DNA from: Variibacter gotjawalensis
Lineage (GTDB): Bacteria; Pseudomonadota; Alphaproteobacteria; Rhizobiales; Xanthobacteraceae
NCBI RefSeq assembly: GCF_002355335.1
Contig: NZ_AP014946.1
Coordinates: forward strand, 3,735,501 to 3,799,500
Length of the DNA stretch: 64,000 nt
Direction: 5' to 3'
The position numbers and the translations under genes were made by a program. Shown here piece by piece: positions 24,908 to 33,716 of this stretch. Numbering within the stretch: the stretch's first letter is position 1; each line of letters opens with the position of its first letter. The notes under the pieces are model-generated. The model was given only the letters and a program-made list of their open reading frames with translations. It did no database searches and was not told the DNA's origin.

Positions 24908-26296
24908 CTACTGGTTCGCCGCAGCCGCGAGCGGGGTGCGCTTCACCATCCGCTCTTTCTTGATGAGATCGGCAAGCAGGAACGCGAGTTCGATCGCCTG
25001 CTCCGCGTTGAGGCGCGGGTCGCAGAACGTGTGGTAGCGATCGTTCAGATCCTCGTCTGAGATCGCGCGTGCACCGCCCGTGCATTCGGTGACGTTCTTA
25101 CCCGTCATCTCGAGATGAACGCCGCCGGCGTAAGTCCCTTCGGCCTGATGCACCGCGAAGAACGACTTCACCTCGTTGAGGATGCGGTCGAACGGGCGCG
25201 TCTTGTAGCCGCTCGCCGACGAGATCGTGTTGCCGTGCATCGGGTCGCACGACCACACCACGGCCTTGCCCTCGCGCTGAACCGCGCGGATGAGACCCGG
25301 GAGATGCTCGCCGACCTTGTCGTGGCCGAAGCGATTGATCAGCGTCAGGCGGCCCGACTCGTTATCCGGATTGAGGATGTCGATCAGACGGATCAATTCG
25401 TCCGGCTTGATCGACGGGCCGCATTTCAGACCGATCGGATTCTTCACGCCGCGGCAGAATTCGACATGCGCATGATCGAGCTGGCGCGTGCGGTCGCCGA
25501 TCCACAGCATGTGGCCGGACGTGCCGTACCAATCACCCGTCGTCGAATCGACGCGCGTCATCGCTTGCTCGAACGGCAGCAGCAACGCCTCGTGGCTCGT
25601 GTAAAATTCCGTCGTGCGCAGTTCCGGATGAAGCTCCGGATCGAGACCGCAAGCGCGCATGAAATCGAGCGACTCGGAAATGCGGTCCGCCAATTCCTTG
25701 TAGTCGTTGGAGCGCGGCGCATCCTTTACGAAGCCGAGCATCCATTCGTGCACGCGGCCGAGGCTGGCGTACCCGCCGTAAGCAAGCGCGCGCACGAAAT
25801 TCAGCGTCGCGGCCGACTGGCGATAGGCTTCGAGTTGGCGGCGCGGATCCGGCACGCGCGCTTCCGGCGTAAAGGCGAAGTCGTTGATGATGTCGCCGCG
25901 ATAGCTTGGCAGCTCGATGCCGTCCTTCTTCTCGATATTCGAGGATCGTGGCTTGGCGAATTGACCTGCGAGACGGCCGACCTTCACGACGGGCGAAGCC
26001 GCGCCATAAGTCAGCACGACCGCCATCTGGAGCAGCACGCGGAAGAAGTCGCGGATGTTGTCCGGATGATGCTCCGCAAAGCTCTCCGCGCAGTCACCGC
26101 CCTGCAGGAGGAACGCCTGGCCGCTTGCGACTTGACCCAGCGTCTTCTTCAGCTTCCGCGCCTCGCCGGCAAAAACCAGCGGCGGAAACGAAGTCAGCTG
26201 CTTCTCGACGTCCTTGAGGGCCGCCTGGTCCGGATAGTCCGGAGCCTGGGCAATCGGTTTCGAGCGCCAAGTATCGGGAGTCCAACGGGTCGCCAT
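24908..26296 (-). CDS. class II 3-deoxy-7-phosphoheptulonate synthase
   Basis: 462 aa. First enzyme of the shikimate pathway, condensing phosphoenolpyruvate with erythrose 4-phosphate. It is of the plant/AroA-II type: the [13 protein letters not shown] block near residue 63, [13 protein letters not shown], and the C-terminal DPMHGNT and [15 protein letters not shown] metal-binding segments are all present. ATG at 26296 with the usual [11 protein letters not shown] start of the family. Single-gene unit, divergent from the alpha/beta hydrolase gene. Confidence 0.97.
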   Translation of the reverse strand: MATRWTPDTWRSKPIAQAPDYPDQAALKDVEKQLTSFPPLVFAGEARKLKKTLGQVASGQAFLLQGGDCAESFAEHHPDNIRDFFRVLLQMAVVLTYGAASPVVKVGRLAGQFAKPRSSNIEKKDGIELPSYRGDIINDFAFTPEARVPDPRRQLEAYRQSAATLNFVRALAYGGYASLGRVHEWMLGFVKDAPRSNDYKELADRISESLDFMRACGLDPELHPELRTTEFYTSHEALLLPFEQAMTRVDSTTGDWYGTSGHMLWIGDRTRQLDHAHVEFCRGVKNPIGLKCGPSIKPDELIRLIDILNPDNESGRLTLINRFGHDKVGEHLPGLIRAVQREGKAVVWSCDPMHGNTISSASGYKTRPFDRILNEVKSFFAVHQAEGTYAGGVHLEMTGKNVTECTGGARAISDEDLNDRYHTFCDPRLNAEQAIELAFLLADLIKKERMVKRTPLAAAANQ

Positions 26297-26479
26297 AACG
26301 CTTCTCCAGACCGCCGGGACGCCGGACCATTCCGGCGGCGGGGCGCCTCATTGGGGCGCGAGCGGTCACACACGCGGCCAAAACGGCCGCTGGCCGGGGC
26401 TTATATAGCGTGTCGGCAAGGGTTTCCACCCATTCAATTCGGGGCTGCGCCGGTTCGAGGGCCAGGTATAAGACCCCGC

Positions 26480-27340
26480 ATGAGCGACGACATTCTCATT
26501 CAAGACACGACGTTTCCAGCCGCCGACGGCTACTCACTCGCCGCGACGATCTTCGCGCCGCAGCGGATGCCGACGCATGCCGTGCTGATCAACTCCGCAA
26601 CGGCCGTGCCGCGCAAGATCTACAAGCCGTTCGCGGCCTACCTCGCTTCGCGCGGCGCAACCGTGATGACCTACGACTACCGCGGCGTCGGCGGCTCCGC
26701 TCCGAAATCGCTGAAGGGTTTTCCGGCGCGCATGCGCGATTGGGCGACACTCGACGTCACGGCGGCGGTCGCACATCTTCGCAACGTCTGGCCGAATGTG
26801 CCGCTGAGCTATGTCGGCCATTCCTTCGGCGGCCAAGCGCTCGGCCTCATCGAGAACAACAACGAGGTATCGCGCGCATTGTTCATCTGCGCGCAGGCCG
26901 GCTATTGGCGCTTCTTCACGCCGCCCGAAAACTATCGGATTTATCTTCTGCTGAAGCTGATCGGCCGCCCGGTGACGCGGCTCGTCGGCTACGCGCCTGG
27001 CAGCATGGGCTTCGGCGAGAGTTTGCCGCGCGACGTCTTCCTCGAATGGACCGACTGGGTCATGCGACCGCGTTACTTCTTCGATGATCCGACACTCGAT
27101 GCGCTGAAAAACTTCCCGGGCTTCCGTGGCCCGTTGCGCGCTGTCGGAATGTCGGACGATCCATGGGCGCCGCCGCCCGCGATCGACATGCTCGCGGGCG
27201 GCTACGTCAACGCAAGCGTCGAACGCGAGACCATCGACGCCGAAGCGTTTGGCCGCAACCGCATCGGTCACTTCGGCTTCTTCCGCCCCGAGCGGCGCGA
27301 GCAGCTCTGGAAGCGCGAAGCCGATTGGCTGCTCGGGTAA
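26480..27340 (+). CDS. alpha/beta hydrolase (YheT/serine aminopeptidase-like)
   Basis: 286 aa. The nucleophile elbow is GHSFGG near residue 118, preceded by a strand (VPLSYV), and the oxyanion region is TYDYRGVGGS near 75. The catalytic His is expected in IGHFGFFRP near the end. This is the style of predicted alpha/beta hydrolases of the S33/YpfH-like group with no known substrate. The ATG at 26480 fixes the start; the frame is open upstream to 25115, but that is antisense to DAHP synthase and is not part of the protein. It is followed by the hicAB operator. Confidence 0.88.
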   Translation: MSDDILIQDTTFPAADGYSLAATIFAPQRMPTHAVLINSATAVPRKIYKPFAAYLASRGATVMTYDYRGVGGSAPKSLKGFPARMRDWATLDVTAAVAHLRNVWPNVPLSYVGHSFGGQALGLIENNNEVSRALFICAQAGYWRFFTPPENYRIYLLLKLIGRPVTRLVGYAPGSMGFGESLPRDVFLEWTDWVMRPRYFFDDPTLDALKNFPGFRGPLRAVGMSDDPWAPPPAIDMLAGGYVNASVERETIDAEAFGRNRIGHFGFFRPERREQLWKREADWLLG

Positions 27341-27343
27341 AAC

Positions 27344-27376
27344 AACACTTCTGTTGCGTTACACAACAGAAGTGTT
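27344..27376 (+). promoter_or_regulatory. hicAB operator: perfect 13-bp inverted repeat
   Basis: AACACTTCTGTTG (27344-27356) and CAACAGAAGTGTT (27364-27376) form a perfect dyad around a 7-base spacer. It covers the proposed -35 and reaches the -10. HicB antitoxins with a C-terminal DNA-binding domain, like the one encoded here, repress their own operon, so this is its probable binding site. Confidence 0.75.
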
Positions 27377-27381
27377 ATGAT
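27354..27381 (+). promoter_or_regulatory. hicAB promoter, probably leaderless
   Basis: TTGCGT (27354-27359) and TATGAT (27376-27381) are 16 bases apart. Transcription would begin about seven bases after the -10, that is at or next to the hicA ATG at 27388, and no Shine-Dalgarno sequence lies between. The mRNA is therefore likely to be leaderless. Confidence 0.6.
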
Positions 27382-27387
27382 GTCTGG

Positions 27388-27579
27388 ATGAATTCCGGGC
27401 AGGCGAAGCGGTTTCTTGCCAAGCATGGCTGCACTTTCGAGCCCGGCAAAGGTGGGCACCTGATTGTTCGTCGCGGAAAACTCAAATCTGTTCTGCCGCA
27501 GCACGGCGGCGCGAAGGAACTCGGCAAGGGACTTTGGCACGCGATCCTCAAACAACTGGACATAAAAGAGGACAGGTGA
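27388..27579 (+). CDS. hicA: HicA toxin (mRNA interferase)
   Basis: 63 aa, dsRBD-like fold typical of HicA. The catalytic His is His24 in GKGGHLIVRRG, and the family end K-x-L-x-I is seen in LKQLDIKED. It cleaves mRNA to arrest growth until neutralised by HicB. The start ATG at 27388 has no ribosome-binding site and sits at the predicted transcription start. The upstream in-frame extension to 27163 belongs to the hydrolase region and is rejected. The hicB ATG overlaps its stop by one base (TGATG). Confidence 0.93.
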   Translation: MNSGQAKRFLAKHGCTFEPGKGGHLIVRRGKLKSVLPQHGGAKELGKGLWHAILKQLDIKEDR

Positions 27580-28007
27580 TGTTGCGCTATTCCATCCGAC
27601 TGAAGAAGGACGATAACGGCACGTTGCTCGTAACGGCCCCGGACTTCCCAGAAATTGTGACGTTCGGAATCGATGAAGCAGACGCCATGATCCGAGCAGC
27701 CGATGCAATCGCCTCGGCGATCCAGGGGCGTATCAGCGATCGCGAAAGCGTTCCTGCACCTTCGCCGTTCGGGCGGAGGCAGAAATGCGTATCACTCTCA
27801 GCACTCGTATGGGCGAAGCTGGAGCTGTATCGCGTCATGCTCGCGACGAAGACGCGGAAAGCTGATCTTGCGCGGCGTCTCGGCGTTCATGCGCCGCAAA
27901 TCGATCGATTGCTAAATCTCGACCACGACTCACGCCTTGATCAGATCGAAAATGCGGCTCGAGCGATGAACCGCGAACTTTACATTGAGATGCGCCCGGC
28001 GGCGTAA
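27579..28007 (+). CDS. hicB: HicB antitoxin with C-terminal helix-turn-helix
   Basis: 142 aa. The N-terminal half is the partial RNase H-like HicB fold (LRYSIRLKKDDNGTLLV, TAPDFPEIVTFGIDEADA). The C-terminal half is a helix-turn-helix (KADLARRLGVHAPQIDRLLN, then SRLDQIENAARAMNREL). It blocks HicA and, through the HTH, should bind the inverted repeat upstream. The ATG at 27579 is preceded by GAGGACAGGTG as ribosome-binding site within hicA. Convergent with gor, with no space between the two stops. Confidence 0.93.
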   Translation: MLRYSIRLKKDDNGTLLVTAPDFPEIVTFGIDEADAMIRAADAIASAIQGRISDRESVPAPSPFGRRQKCVSLSALVWAKLELYRVMLATKTRKADLARRLGVHAPQIDRLLNLDHDSRLDQIENAARAMNRELYIEMRPAA

Positions 28008-29393
28008 CTACTCCGCGGCGGCGCGGTCGTAGATCGCCGTCGGCGTACGCATCGTCACGAGTTCTTCGGCAGCCGTCGGGTGCACCGCCATCGTCGCGTC
28101 GAAGTCGGCTTTCGTTGCGCCCATCTTCACCGCGATGCCGACGACCTGGATCATCTCGCCGGCGTCCGGCCCTGCGATATGGCAGCCGACGACGCGATCC
28201 GTGATACCGTCGACGACGAGCTTAAAGAAAGCTTTCGTCTGGCGGCCCGACAGCGTCACCTTCATCGGCCGGAAGCTCGTGCGGTAGATGATGACGCGAC
28301 CGAACTTCTCGCGCGCTTCTTCTTCGGTCAGCCCGACGACGCCCAGTTCCGGCTCGGTGAATACTGCCGTCGGCACGTCGTTGTGATCGACGCGCGTTTG
28401 CTTCTTGCCGAAGACAGTATCGGCGAAGGCATGCCCTTCGCGGATCGCGACCGGCGTGAGATTGATTCGGTTCGTGACATCGCCGACCGCGTAGATATTC
28501 GGCACCGACGTCTGCGAAAAACCGTCGACGACGATCGCGCCTTTGCCGTCGGTTTTCACGCCGACCGCCTCGAGCCCGAGGTCCTTGCTGTGCGGGACGC
28601 GGCCGGTCGCGAACATCACCTTGTCGGCTTCGATATCTCCGCCAGCCGACATCGTGACCTGGAATGCAGCGCCATGCGGCGTGATTCCAGTAATCTTCGC
28701 GCCGGTCAGCACCTTGATGCCGCGGCGCTCCATTTCGTCACGCAGATGCTGACGCAGTTCGTTATCGAAGCCGCGCAGAATATTCTCGCCGCGATAGACG
28801 ACCGTAACTTCGCTGCCCATGCCGGCGAAGATGCAGGCGAATTCGAGCGCGATATAACCACCGCCCTGGATGACGATGCGGCGCGGCAGCGTTTCGAGAT
28901 GCAGCGCCTCGTTCGACGAGATCGCATGCTCGCGGCCTGGGATTGCGTCGCCCATATGCGGCCAACCGCCGGTCGCGATCAGGATATTCTTCGTGCGGAT
29001 GCGCTGGCCGGATTTGACCAGCCGCACCGTGTTCGCGTCCTCGATCACGGCGCGATCCTTGACGGTCTCGACCTTCGCGTTCTTCAGCGTCGATGTGTAG
29101 GCGGCTTCGAGACGATCGATCTCTTTGTCTTTGTTGGCAATCAGCGTCGGCCAATCGAACGAGGGCGTGCCGAACGACCAGCCATACGCATGTGCATCCT
29201 CGAACTCGTGCGAGAAACGCGACGCGTAGACCAGCAGCTTTTTCGGCACGCAGCCGCGAATGACGCAAGTTCCGCCCATGCGGAATTCTTCCGCCAGCAT
29301 CACCTTTGCGCCGTGACCGGAAGAAATACGCGCGGCGCGCACGCCGCCCGAACCGCCACCGATGACAAAAAGATCGAGTTCGCTGTCCGCCAT
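28008..29393 (-). CDS. gor: glutathione-disulfide reductase
   Basis: 461 aa flavoprotein that reduces oxidised glutathione with NADPH. The redox disulfide is C43-x4-C48 in GGTCVIRGCVPKK. The FAD fold is IGGGSGG at 11-17. A second Rossmann motif, GGGYIALEFACIFAGMGSEV, is followed by Y-R-G-E-N-I-L-R, with the two Arg that favour NADPH. The catalytic His-Pro is in MAVHPTAAEE near the C-terminus. ATG at 29393; the codon before it is a GTG. Co-directional with the DUF2059 gene ten bases upstream. Confidence 0.95.
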   Translation of the reverse strand: MADSELDLFVIGGGSGGVRAARISSGHGAKVMLAEEFRMGGTCVIRGCVPKKLLVYASRFSHEFEDAHAYGWSFGTPSFDWPTLIANKDKEIDRLEAAYTSTLKNAKVETVKDRAVIEDANTVRLVKSGQRIRTKNILIATGGWPHMGDAIPGREHAISSNEALHLETLPRRIVIQGGGYIALEFACIFAGMGSEVTVVYRGENILRGFDNELRQHLRDEMERRGIKVLTGAKITGITPHGAAFQVTMSAGGDIEADKVMFATGRVPHSKDLGLEAVGVKTDGKGAIVVDGFSQTSVPNIYAVGDVTNRINLTPVAIREGHAFADTVFGKKQTRVDHNDVPTAVFTEPELGVVGLTEEEAREKFGRVIIYRTSFRPMKVTLSGRQTKAFFKLVVDGITDRVVGCHIAGPDAGEMIQVVGIAVKMGATKADFDATMAVHPTAAEELVTMRTPTAIYDRAAAE

Positions 29394-29403
29394 CACGTTC
29401 CGA

Positions 29404-29907
29404 TCAGAGATTGTGGCCGCGCTTCTTCATCTCGACGCGCATACGATTGGCAACGACCTCGGCAAAATCCTCGGCCCACGAGCGAACGCGGCCCATGCCT
29501 TCTTCGAAGGCCGCGCCTTCGTTCTGCGCTAGCTTCTGACCGAGCGGCGAACGATAGAACGCAGACGCATCCTTGAGCTCCTGCTCGGTGAAACGGGCGG
29601 CCATCGAGCGGCCGAATATCTCCGCGATCTCAGTCCGCTTGGCTGCGAATTCGACGCGCAGCTGTGCCGTCACCTCGCCGAGATCTTTCGCGATCGCCGT
29701 GTTGGTCTGCAGGAAGAAGTCGCGTGTACGATCGACCGTGCTCAACACGATCCGCTCGAACATCTGATCGCCGGCTTTCGCGATGACGAAATCGCGGCCT
29801 GCCGCTAGGTGACTGGCCGACTGCGCGAGGGCTTGTCCCGACATGCCGAGCGAGATCGCCAGCAAACCTGCGGCGACACCGCCACGCACGAACGAACGAA
29901 GATTCAT
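29404..29907 (-). CDS. secreted DUF2059 protein
   Basis: 167 aa from the ATG at 29907, with GGGAGTGTGAG upstream as ribosome-binding site. The signal peptide ends near QALAQS. The mature protein is alpha-helical; the block ARFTEQELKDASAFYRSPLG is the hallmark of DUF2059, a widespread periplasmic module of unknown function. It ends ten bases before gor, so the two are probably co-transcribed. A palindromic repeat lies immediately upstream. Confidence 0.88.
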   Translation of the reverse strand: MNLRSFVRGGVAAGLLAISLGMSGQALAQSASHLAAGRDFVIAKAGDQMFERIVLSTVDRTRDFFLQTNTAIAKDLGEVTAQLRVEFAAKRTEIAEIFGRSMAARFTEQELKDASAFYRSPLGQKLAQNEGAAFEEGMGRVRSWAEDFAEVVANRMRVEMKKRGHNL

Positions 29908-29934
29908 CTCACACTCCCTGTAGAGCATTTTCAA

Positions 29935-29969
29935 GTGAGGTGGACACCGGTTCCACGTCAAGAAAATGC
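29935..29969. repeat. GCATTTTC...GAAAATGC palindromic repeat, copy A
   Basis: Arms GCATTTTC (29935-29942) and GAAAATGC (29962-29969) enclose an inner GTGGACACCGGTTCCAC-like dyad. Related copies at 42577-42619 and 55400-55443 share the outer arms, the central ACCGGTT and a trailing GACC/GTCC. It is a short mobile or dispersed repeat of the type seen between genes in Bradyrhizobium relatives. Confidence 0.8.
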
Positions 29970-29982
29970 GACCATTTAAAAC

Positions 29983-30672
29983 TCAAGAAGAACGCTCGAC
30001 GACGCGGACACCGTCCGCCCCGGCCAGAACGACGACACCCGCCATCCCGACAAATAGTCCTGTTTCGACGACACCAGGGATCATGTTCAGCCGTGCTGCC
30101 AGCGCCGGCGGATCGATGATTTCTCCCATCGCCGCGTCGATGATGAAGTGGCCGCCATCGGTGACGAAAGCAAGGCCGTCCTTGCCCTTCCGCAACGTGC
30201 AGGGCTTCCCGCCGACCGCTTCTTCGACGGCGCGCGTCGTGGCTCCAAGACCGAACGGCACGACCTCGATCGGCAACGCGAATTTGCCGAGAGTCTTCAC
30301 CCACTTCGTCTCGTCCGCGATGACGACCATCTGCTTCGAAGCGCCCGCAACGATTTTCTCGCGCAGCAGCGCGCCGCCGCCGCCCTTGATCAGCGTCAGG
30401 TCCGGGCCGATCTCGTCGGCGCCGTCGACCGTCATGTCGAGCGCGGTCGTTTCTTCCAACGTGGTCAGCGGAATACCGAGGCTCTCGGCCTGTGCGCGTG
30501 TCGCCTCCGAGGTCGGCACACCGACGACTTTCAGGCCCGCCTTCACCTTCTCGCCGAGCAGATCGACGAAATGCGCCGCAGTCGAGCCGGTGCCGAGCCC
30601 TAGCTTCATGTCCGGCTTCACGTATTCGAGCGCACGCGCTGCGGCCGCGCGCTTCATCGCATCGGCGCTCAT
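29983..30672 (-). CDS. rpiA: ribose-5-phosphate isomerase A
   Basis: 229 aa from ATG at 30672. Interconverts ribose 5-phosphate and ribulose 5-phosphate in the pentose phosphate pathway. Signatures: [14 protein letters not shown] near the start, [20 protein letters not shown] with the catalytic Asp/Glu region, and [11 protein letters not shown]. The frame is open to 30714, but [15 protein letters not shown] is the usual N-terminus. Divergent from gph across a short gap. Confidence 0.96.
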   Translation of the reverse strand: MSADAMKRAAAARALEYVKPDMKLGLGTGSTAAHFVDLLGEKVKAGLKVVGVPTSEATRAQAESLGIPLTTLEETTALDMTVDGADEIGPDLTLIKGGGGALLREKIVAGASKQMVVIADETKWVKTLGKFALPIEVVPFGLGATTRAVEEAVGGKPCTLRKGKDGLAFVTDGGHFIIDAAMGEIIDPPALAARLNMIPGVVETGLFVGMAGVVVLAGADGVRVVERSS

Positions 30673-30729
30673 CGTGCGGCCTGCTTGCGGCTCGCGGACG
30701 GAGCGTCTAGCCATGCGGCCGAGGTATTC

Positions 30730-31413
30730 ATGTCACTTCCCATCATCGCCTTCGATCTCGACGGAACACTGGTCGACACCGCGCCCGATCTCATCGCCAC
30801 CCTCAACTGGGTTTTCGCCGAACGCGGCCTGCCGCCGGTCACCTACGAGGAAGCTCGTTCGATGATCGGTGCCGGTGTCAAACCGCTGCTCAAGCGCGGA
30901 TTGACCGCACAGGGCATTACCCTGCCCGAGCCCGAACTTGAAGCGCTCTATAACACCTATCTGGAGCGCTACGCCGCCCATATCGCCGATACGTCCCGCC
31001 CTTTTCCAGGCCTGATCGCGGCGCTCGACCGGCTGGAAGCCGATGGCTACAGCTTCGCGGTGGCCACCAATAAGCTCGAGTGGCTTTCCGTTAAGCTATT
31101 GGACGAACTCGATCTTTCGCGCCGATTCAAGGCGATTTGCGGCCAGGACACGTTCGGCGTGCCGAAACCGAACCCCGAAATGCTGCGGAAGACCATCGCC
31201 AAGGCCGGTGGCGACCCCGCTAGAGCCATTATGGTCGGCGATTCGGAAGCCGACTTCCGCGTTGCCCAGAATGCGGGGTTGCCGGTGATTGCCGTCGATT
31301 TCGGGTATACGCCGCGGCCCGTGCAGGAATTCGGCCCCGATATCATCATCAGCCACTACGACGCCCTACCGGGCGCGGTCGCAGAACTGACGGCGCAATT
31401 CGCCAAAGTGTGA
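30730..31413 (+). CDS. gph: phosphoglycolate phosphatase (HAD family)
   Basis: 227 aa HAD-superfamily hydrolase. The nucleophile motif is [10 protein letters not shown] at 7-16; motif II is the AVATNK segment, the conserved Lys is in KPNPEML, and the acidic motif is MVGDSEADF. Together with the helical cap these fit Gph, which removes phosphate from 2-phosphoglycolate formed by DNA repair or oxygenation reactions. ATG at 30730. A strong terminator follows 90 bases downstream. Confidence 0.93.
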   Translation: MSLPIIAFDLDGTLVDTAPDLIATLNWVFAERGLPPVTYEEARSMIGAGVKPLLKRGLTAQGITLPEPELEALYNTYLERYAAHIADTSRPFPGLIAALDRLEADGYSFAVATNKLEWLSVKLLDELDLSRRFKAICGQDTFGVPKPNPEMLRKTIAKAGGDPARAIMVGDSEADFRVAQNAGLPVIAVDFGYTPRPVQEFGPDIIISHYDALPGAVAELTAQFAKV

Positions 31414-31501
31414 CGGCCATCACATTTACGGCTCGCCCGGTCGCGTACACCCGCCTTGCAGACACTGCGAAGCGGACGCCAACCCCGCTCCGCGCAACTT
31501 A

Positions 31502-31538
31502 AAGGGCGCGATCCGAGCAGGACGCGCCCTTATTTTTT
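31502..31538 (+). terminator. rho-independent terminator after gph
   Basis: Perfect 9-bp stem AAGGGCGCG (31502-31510) with CGCGCCCTT (31523-31531), 12-base loop, followed by ATTTTTT. A textbook intrinsic terminator. Confidence 0.9.
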
Positions 31539-31556
31539 GCCGCGCGGCGCTATTCC

Positions 31557-31586
31557 TTGACACCCCAGGCTCGAGATCAGTACACC
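31557..31586 (+). promoter_or_regulatory. probable tRNA-Val promoter
   Basis: TTGACA at 31557-31562 is a perfect -35 hexamer. The best -10 is TACACC at 31581-31586, 18 bases away. The tRNA begins 44 bases further on. The -10 is a poor match, so the pair is tentative. Confidence 0.5.
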
Positions 31587-31630
31587 CCGCGCCTACCGAG
31601 CCCACGGGTTTGGCGCCGCCTAGCGGTCCC

Positions 31631-31705
31631 GGGCGATTAGCTCAGCGGGAGAGCGTCCCCTTCACACGGGGAAGGTCACAGGTTCAATCCCTGTATCGCC
31701 CACCA
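31631..31705 (+). tRNA. tRNA-Val (anticodon CAC)
   Basis: A 75-base cloverleaf with encoded CCA. Acceptor GGGCGAT pairs with ATCGCCC; the D arm is GCTC/GAGC; the anticodon arm TCCCC/GGGGA encloses loop TTCACAC, giving anticodon CAC; the T arm ACAGG/CCTGT encloses TTCAATC. It decodes the GUG valine codon. Confidence 0.97.
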
Positions 31706-31961
31706 TTTGCGCTTCGACCATACTTCGGCGAGAAAACGACGCGCGACTCGCAAGGGCGATGCTGGCGCCTGCAGCCGCTATAGCGTGTTGGAAATGATGA
31801 GCACAGGCATTCAACGCGCCATTAACGTTAGGCTGTCAGACTAAGTCCTCTCGCATTACGGCGGCGCGATGCTTGGTCACTTTGTCAGCGCTGCTGCCAC
31901 TCGGCATGAGGACAGTCCTCGAATTCGGCGTCTGCCAATCGATCAAATCTCAGGGTGCAGG

Positions 31962-32645
31962 ATGTCGACGCCAACGAAGGTTGATTTCGATCAGTACGCC
32001 AAAGATTACGTGGCCATGCTCGAAGATCAGCGTGGCATGTACGGGGGAGAACGCTCCTACTTCTCCGAATACAAGATCCAGCTGCTCTCTCGGCTGGTAC
32101 AAAAGCCCGTCTCGACGATATTGGATTTCGGTGCGGGCATTGGCTTGTCAATTCCGTATTTGAAGCAGTACTTCCCGAGCGCGCGCATCGCGGCATCCGA
32201 TATCTCGGAGGGGAGCCTCAACTTTATCTCGGAGCGGCATCCGGATGTCGACGTGATCGCGGATCGAGCTTTGAGCTCGGACCGTTCTGGCTTCGATCTC
32301 GTACTCCTTATCACCGTATTGCATCATGTCGCTGTCGAAGAACGCCGGGCGCTCGTCAAACGGCTTTCGAATTTACTCCGGCCCGGCGGCCACCTCTGCA
32401 TCTTCGAGCACAACCCATACAACCCACTGACGCGTAGGATGGTTTCTACCTGCCCGTTTGACTCAGACGCCGTGCTGTTGACCCGAGCGGAAGCGGTTGA
32501 ACTTGTTTCCGAAGCAGGGCTGCGTCCATCTCATCAAGGCTACACGTTGTTTGTCCCGCATGCGTTGCGTGCACTGCGCGTCATCGAACCTGCGCTAACG
32601 TGGCTGCCCCTTGGCGGTCAGTATTATGTCATCGCGTCACGCTGA
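31962..32645 (+). CDS. class I SAM-dependent methyltransferase
   Basis: 227 aa. SAM-binding motif I is DFGAGIG at 55-61, motif II is the Asp in IAASDISEG, and the post-II region FDLVLLITVLHHVA is of the Methyltransf_11/UbiE type. Codon use is noticeably more relaxed than in neighbouring genes (AGG, ATA, CTA, TCA and many T-ending codons), pointing to recent acquisition. It overlaps the GtrA gene by 20 bases, so the two work as a pair; such pairs modify lipid-linked sugars or surface polysaccharide. The acceptor is unknown. The frame is open upstream to 31869, but MSTPTKVDFDQYAKDY is the natural start. Confidence 0.85.
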   Translation: MSTPTKVDFDQYAKDYVAMLEDQRGMYGGERSYFSEYKIQLLSRLVQKPVSTILDFGAGIGLSIPYLKQYFPSARIAASDISEGSLNFISERHPDVDVIADRALSSDRSGFDLVLLITVLHHVAVEERRALVKRLSNLLRPGGHLCIFEHNPYNPLTRRMVSTCPFDSDAVLLTRAEAVELVSEAGLRPSHQGYTLFVPHALRALRVIEPALTWLPLGGQYYVIASR

Positions 32646-33024
32646 CGTGGTGTGGCTCAAGCAAATCAGAGCCTACGGACTCGTTGGGCTCGTCAATACG
32701 GTGATCGGCTTCTGCGTCACCGCAACGTTCGAAATGCTCGGCCTGTCTCCTGTTCTCGCCAACGCCTGCGGCTTCGCCGTCGGGCTCACCTTCAGCTTCA
32801 TGCTGAACGGCAAATACACTTTTGATCACGCCGAGTGGCGTTCAGCGCTAACACCTTTTCTGATTGCCTTTGGGTTCTGTTACGCGTTGAACCTTGCTGT
32901 GCTGCTAGCAACGAGCAAGCTTGCGGCTATCCATTTTTTGCTCCCTCAGCTGCTGGCTGTGGCAACCTACAACGTTTCGTTTTTTCTGCTGATGAAGTTC
33001 ACTGTCTACATCTCTCGATCATAG
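32626..33024 (+). CDS. GtrA-family membrane protein
   Basis: 132 aa with four hydrophobic helices (about residues 17-35, 44-62, 77-95, 105-122). The family fingerprint LVGLVNTVIGF in helix 1 and FSFMLNGKYTF after helix 2 is clear. GtrA proteins are thought to flip or hand over polyprenyl-phosphate-linked sugars for surface glycan decoration, usually beside a GtrB glycosyltransferase. None is present here. The start ATG at 32626 lies inside the methyltransferase gene, and codon use is similarly relaxed. Confidence 0.88.
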   Translation: MSSRHADVVWLKQIRAYGLVGLVNTVIGFCVTATFEMLGLSPVLANACGFAVGLTFSFMLNGKYTFDHAEWRSALTPFLIAFGFCYALNLAVLLATSKLAAIHFLLPQLLAVATYNVSFFLLMKFTVYISRS

Positions 33025-33081
33025 GCCGCTGTTAAGCTATTAACCCTACATCGCAGCCATCGATCCGGCTGCGACATTTCG

Positions 33082-33282
33082 ATGGAACCGAATAAACCCT
33101 TTCTGAATTTGTTCGATATGGAGACGAAAGACCACCTTCGGGCGCGCGCGCAAATGCTGGAAGACCTCGCCAACCAGCTCAGCACCCCCCAGGAAGCCGA
33201 ACGGCTCCTCCGGCAAGCACAGCGTTACCGCCAAGAGGCCGAGCAAAACGGCAACCGGCGTAGCGCACACAAAGAGCGATGA
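33082..33282 (+). CDS. small helical protein of unknown function
   Basis: 66 aa, highly charged and predicted helical (RARAQMLEDLANQLSTPQEA, RLLRQAQRYRQEAEQ). The ATG at 33082 lacks a good ribosome-binding site; Met13 at 33118 is an alternative start. The stop overlaps the ATG of the next gene (ATGA), which supports it being a real translated gene. No function known. Confidence 0.65.
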   Translation: MEPNKPFLNLFDMETKDHLRARAQMLEDLANQLSTPQEAERLLRQAQRYRQEAEQNGNRRSAHKER

Positions 33283-33716
33283 CGGCAAGAACCGGCGGCT
33301 GCCAATGTGGCGCCGTGCGATTTCGGGTGAACGGCCCACTCGGACGCCCTGTGCTCTGCCACTGCCGGATGTGCCAAAAGCAGTTTGCAGCGCCCTTCTC
33401 GCTCCTCGTCGTAGCCAAAGGCTCCGTGGAATGGACCCGAGAGCCGCCCGCACATTTCCAGTCTTCCGACAAAGCCCAGCGTGGATTCTGCGCCAAATGC
33501 GGCACGCCCCTGACCTTCGAGACCGAACATGGGGTCGAGCTGGCGGTCGGTAGCTTCGATGACCGCGAGGGCCTCGCGCCGCAGCTTCAGGTCAATCACG
33601 CCGACCGCATCTCGTGGGCAGAGAACATCTCGGACGCTCCGATCCGGCCGGCCCACAAAGACTTGGCGAACCAAGAGGGTATCGTGTCGCGCCAGCACCC
33701 GGATCACGATACGTGA
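33279..33716 (+). CDS. GFA-family zinc protein (glutathione-dependent formaldehyde-activating-like)
   Basis: 145 aa. The zinc Cys pattern is complete: GGCQCGAVRF (C8, C10), CHCRMCQ (C27, C29, C32) and FCAKCGTPL (two Cys). Proteins of this fold bind two zincs. One was described as a glutathione-formaldehyde adduct enzyme, but most members are unassigned. It overlaps the small gene upstream by four bases. Confidence 0.92.
   Translation: MTARTGGCQCGAVRFRVNGPLGRPVLCHCRMCQKQFAAPFSLLVVAKGSVEWTREPPAHFQSSDKAQRGFCAKCGTPLTFETEHGVELAVGSFDDREGLAPQLQVNHADRISWAENISDAPIRPAHKDLANQEGIVSRQHPDHDT

Noticed and set aside
25115-26479. An apparent 450-residue N-terminal extension of the alpha/beta hydrolase at 26480
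   Set aside because: It is antisense to DAHP synthase, has no domain, and the normal start is the ATG at 26480.
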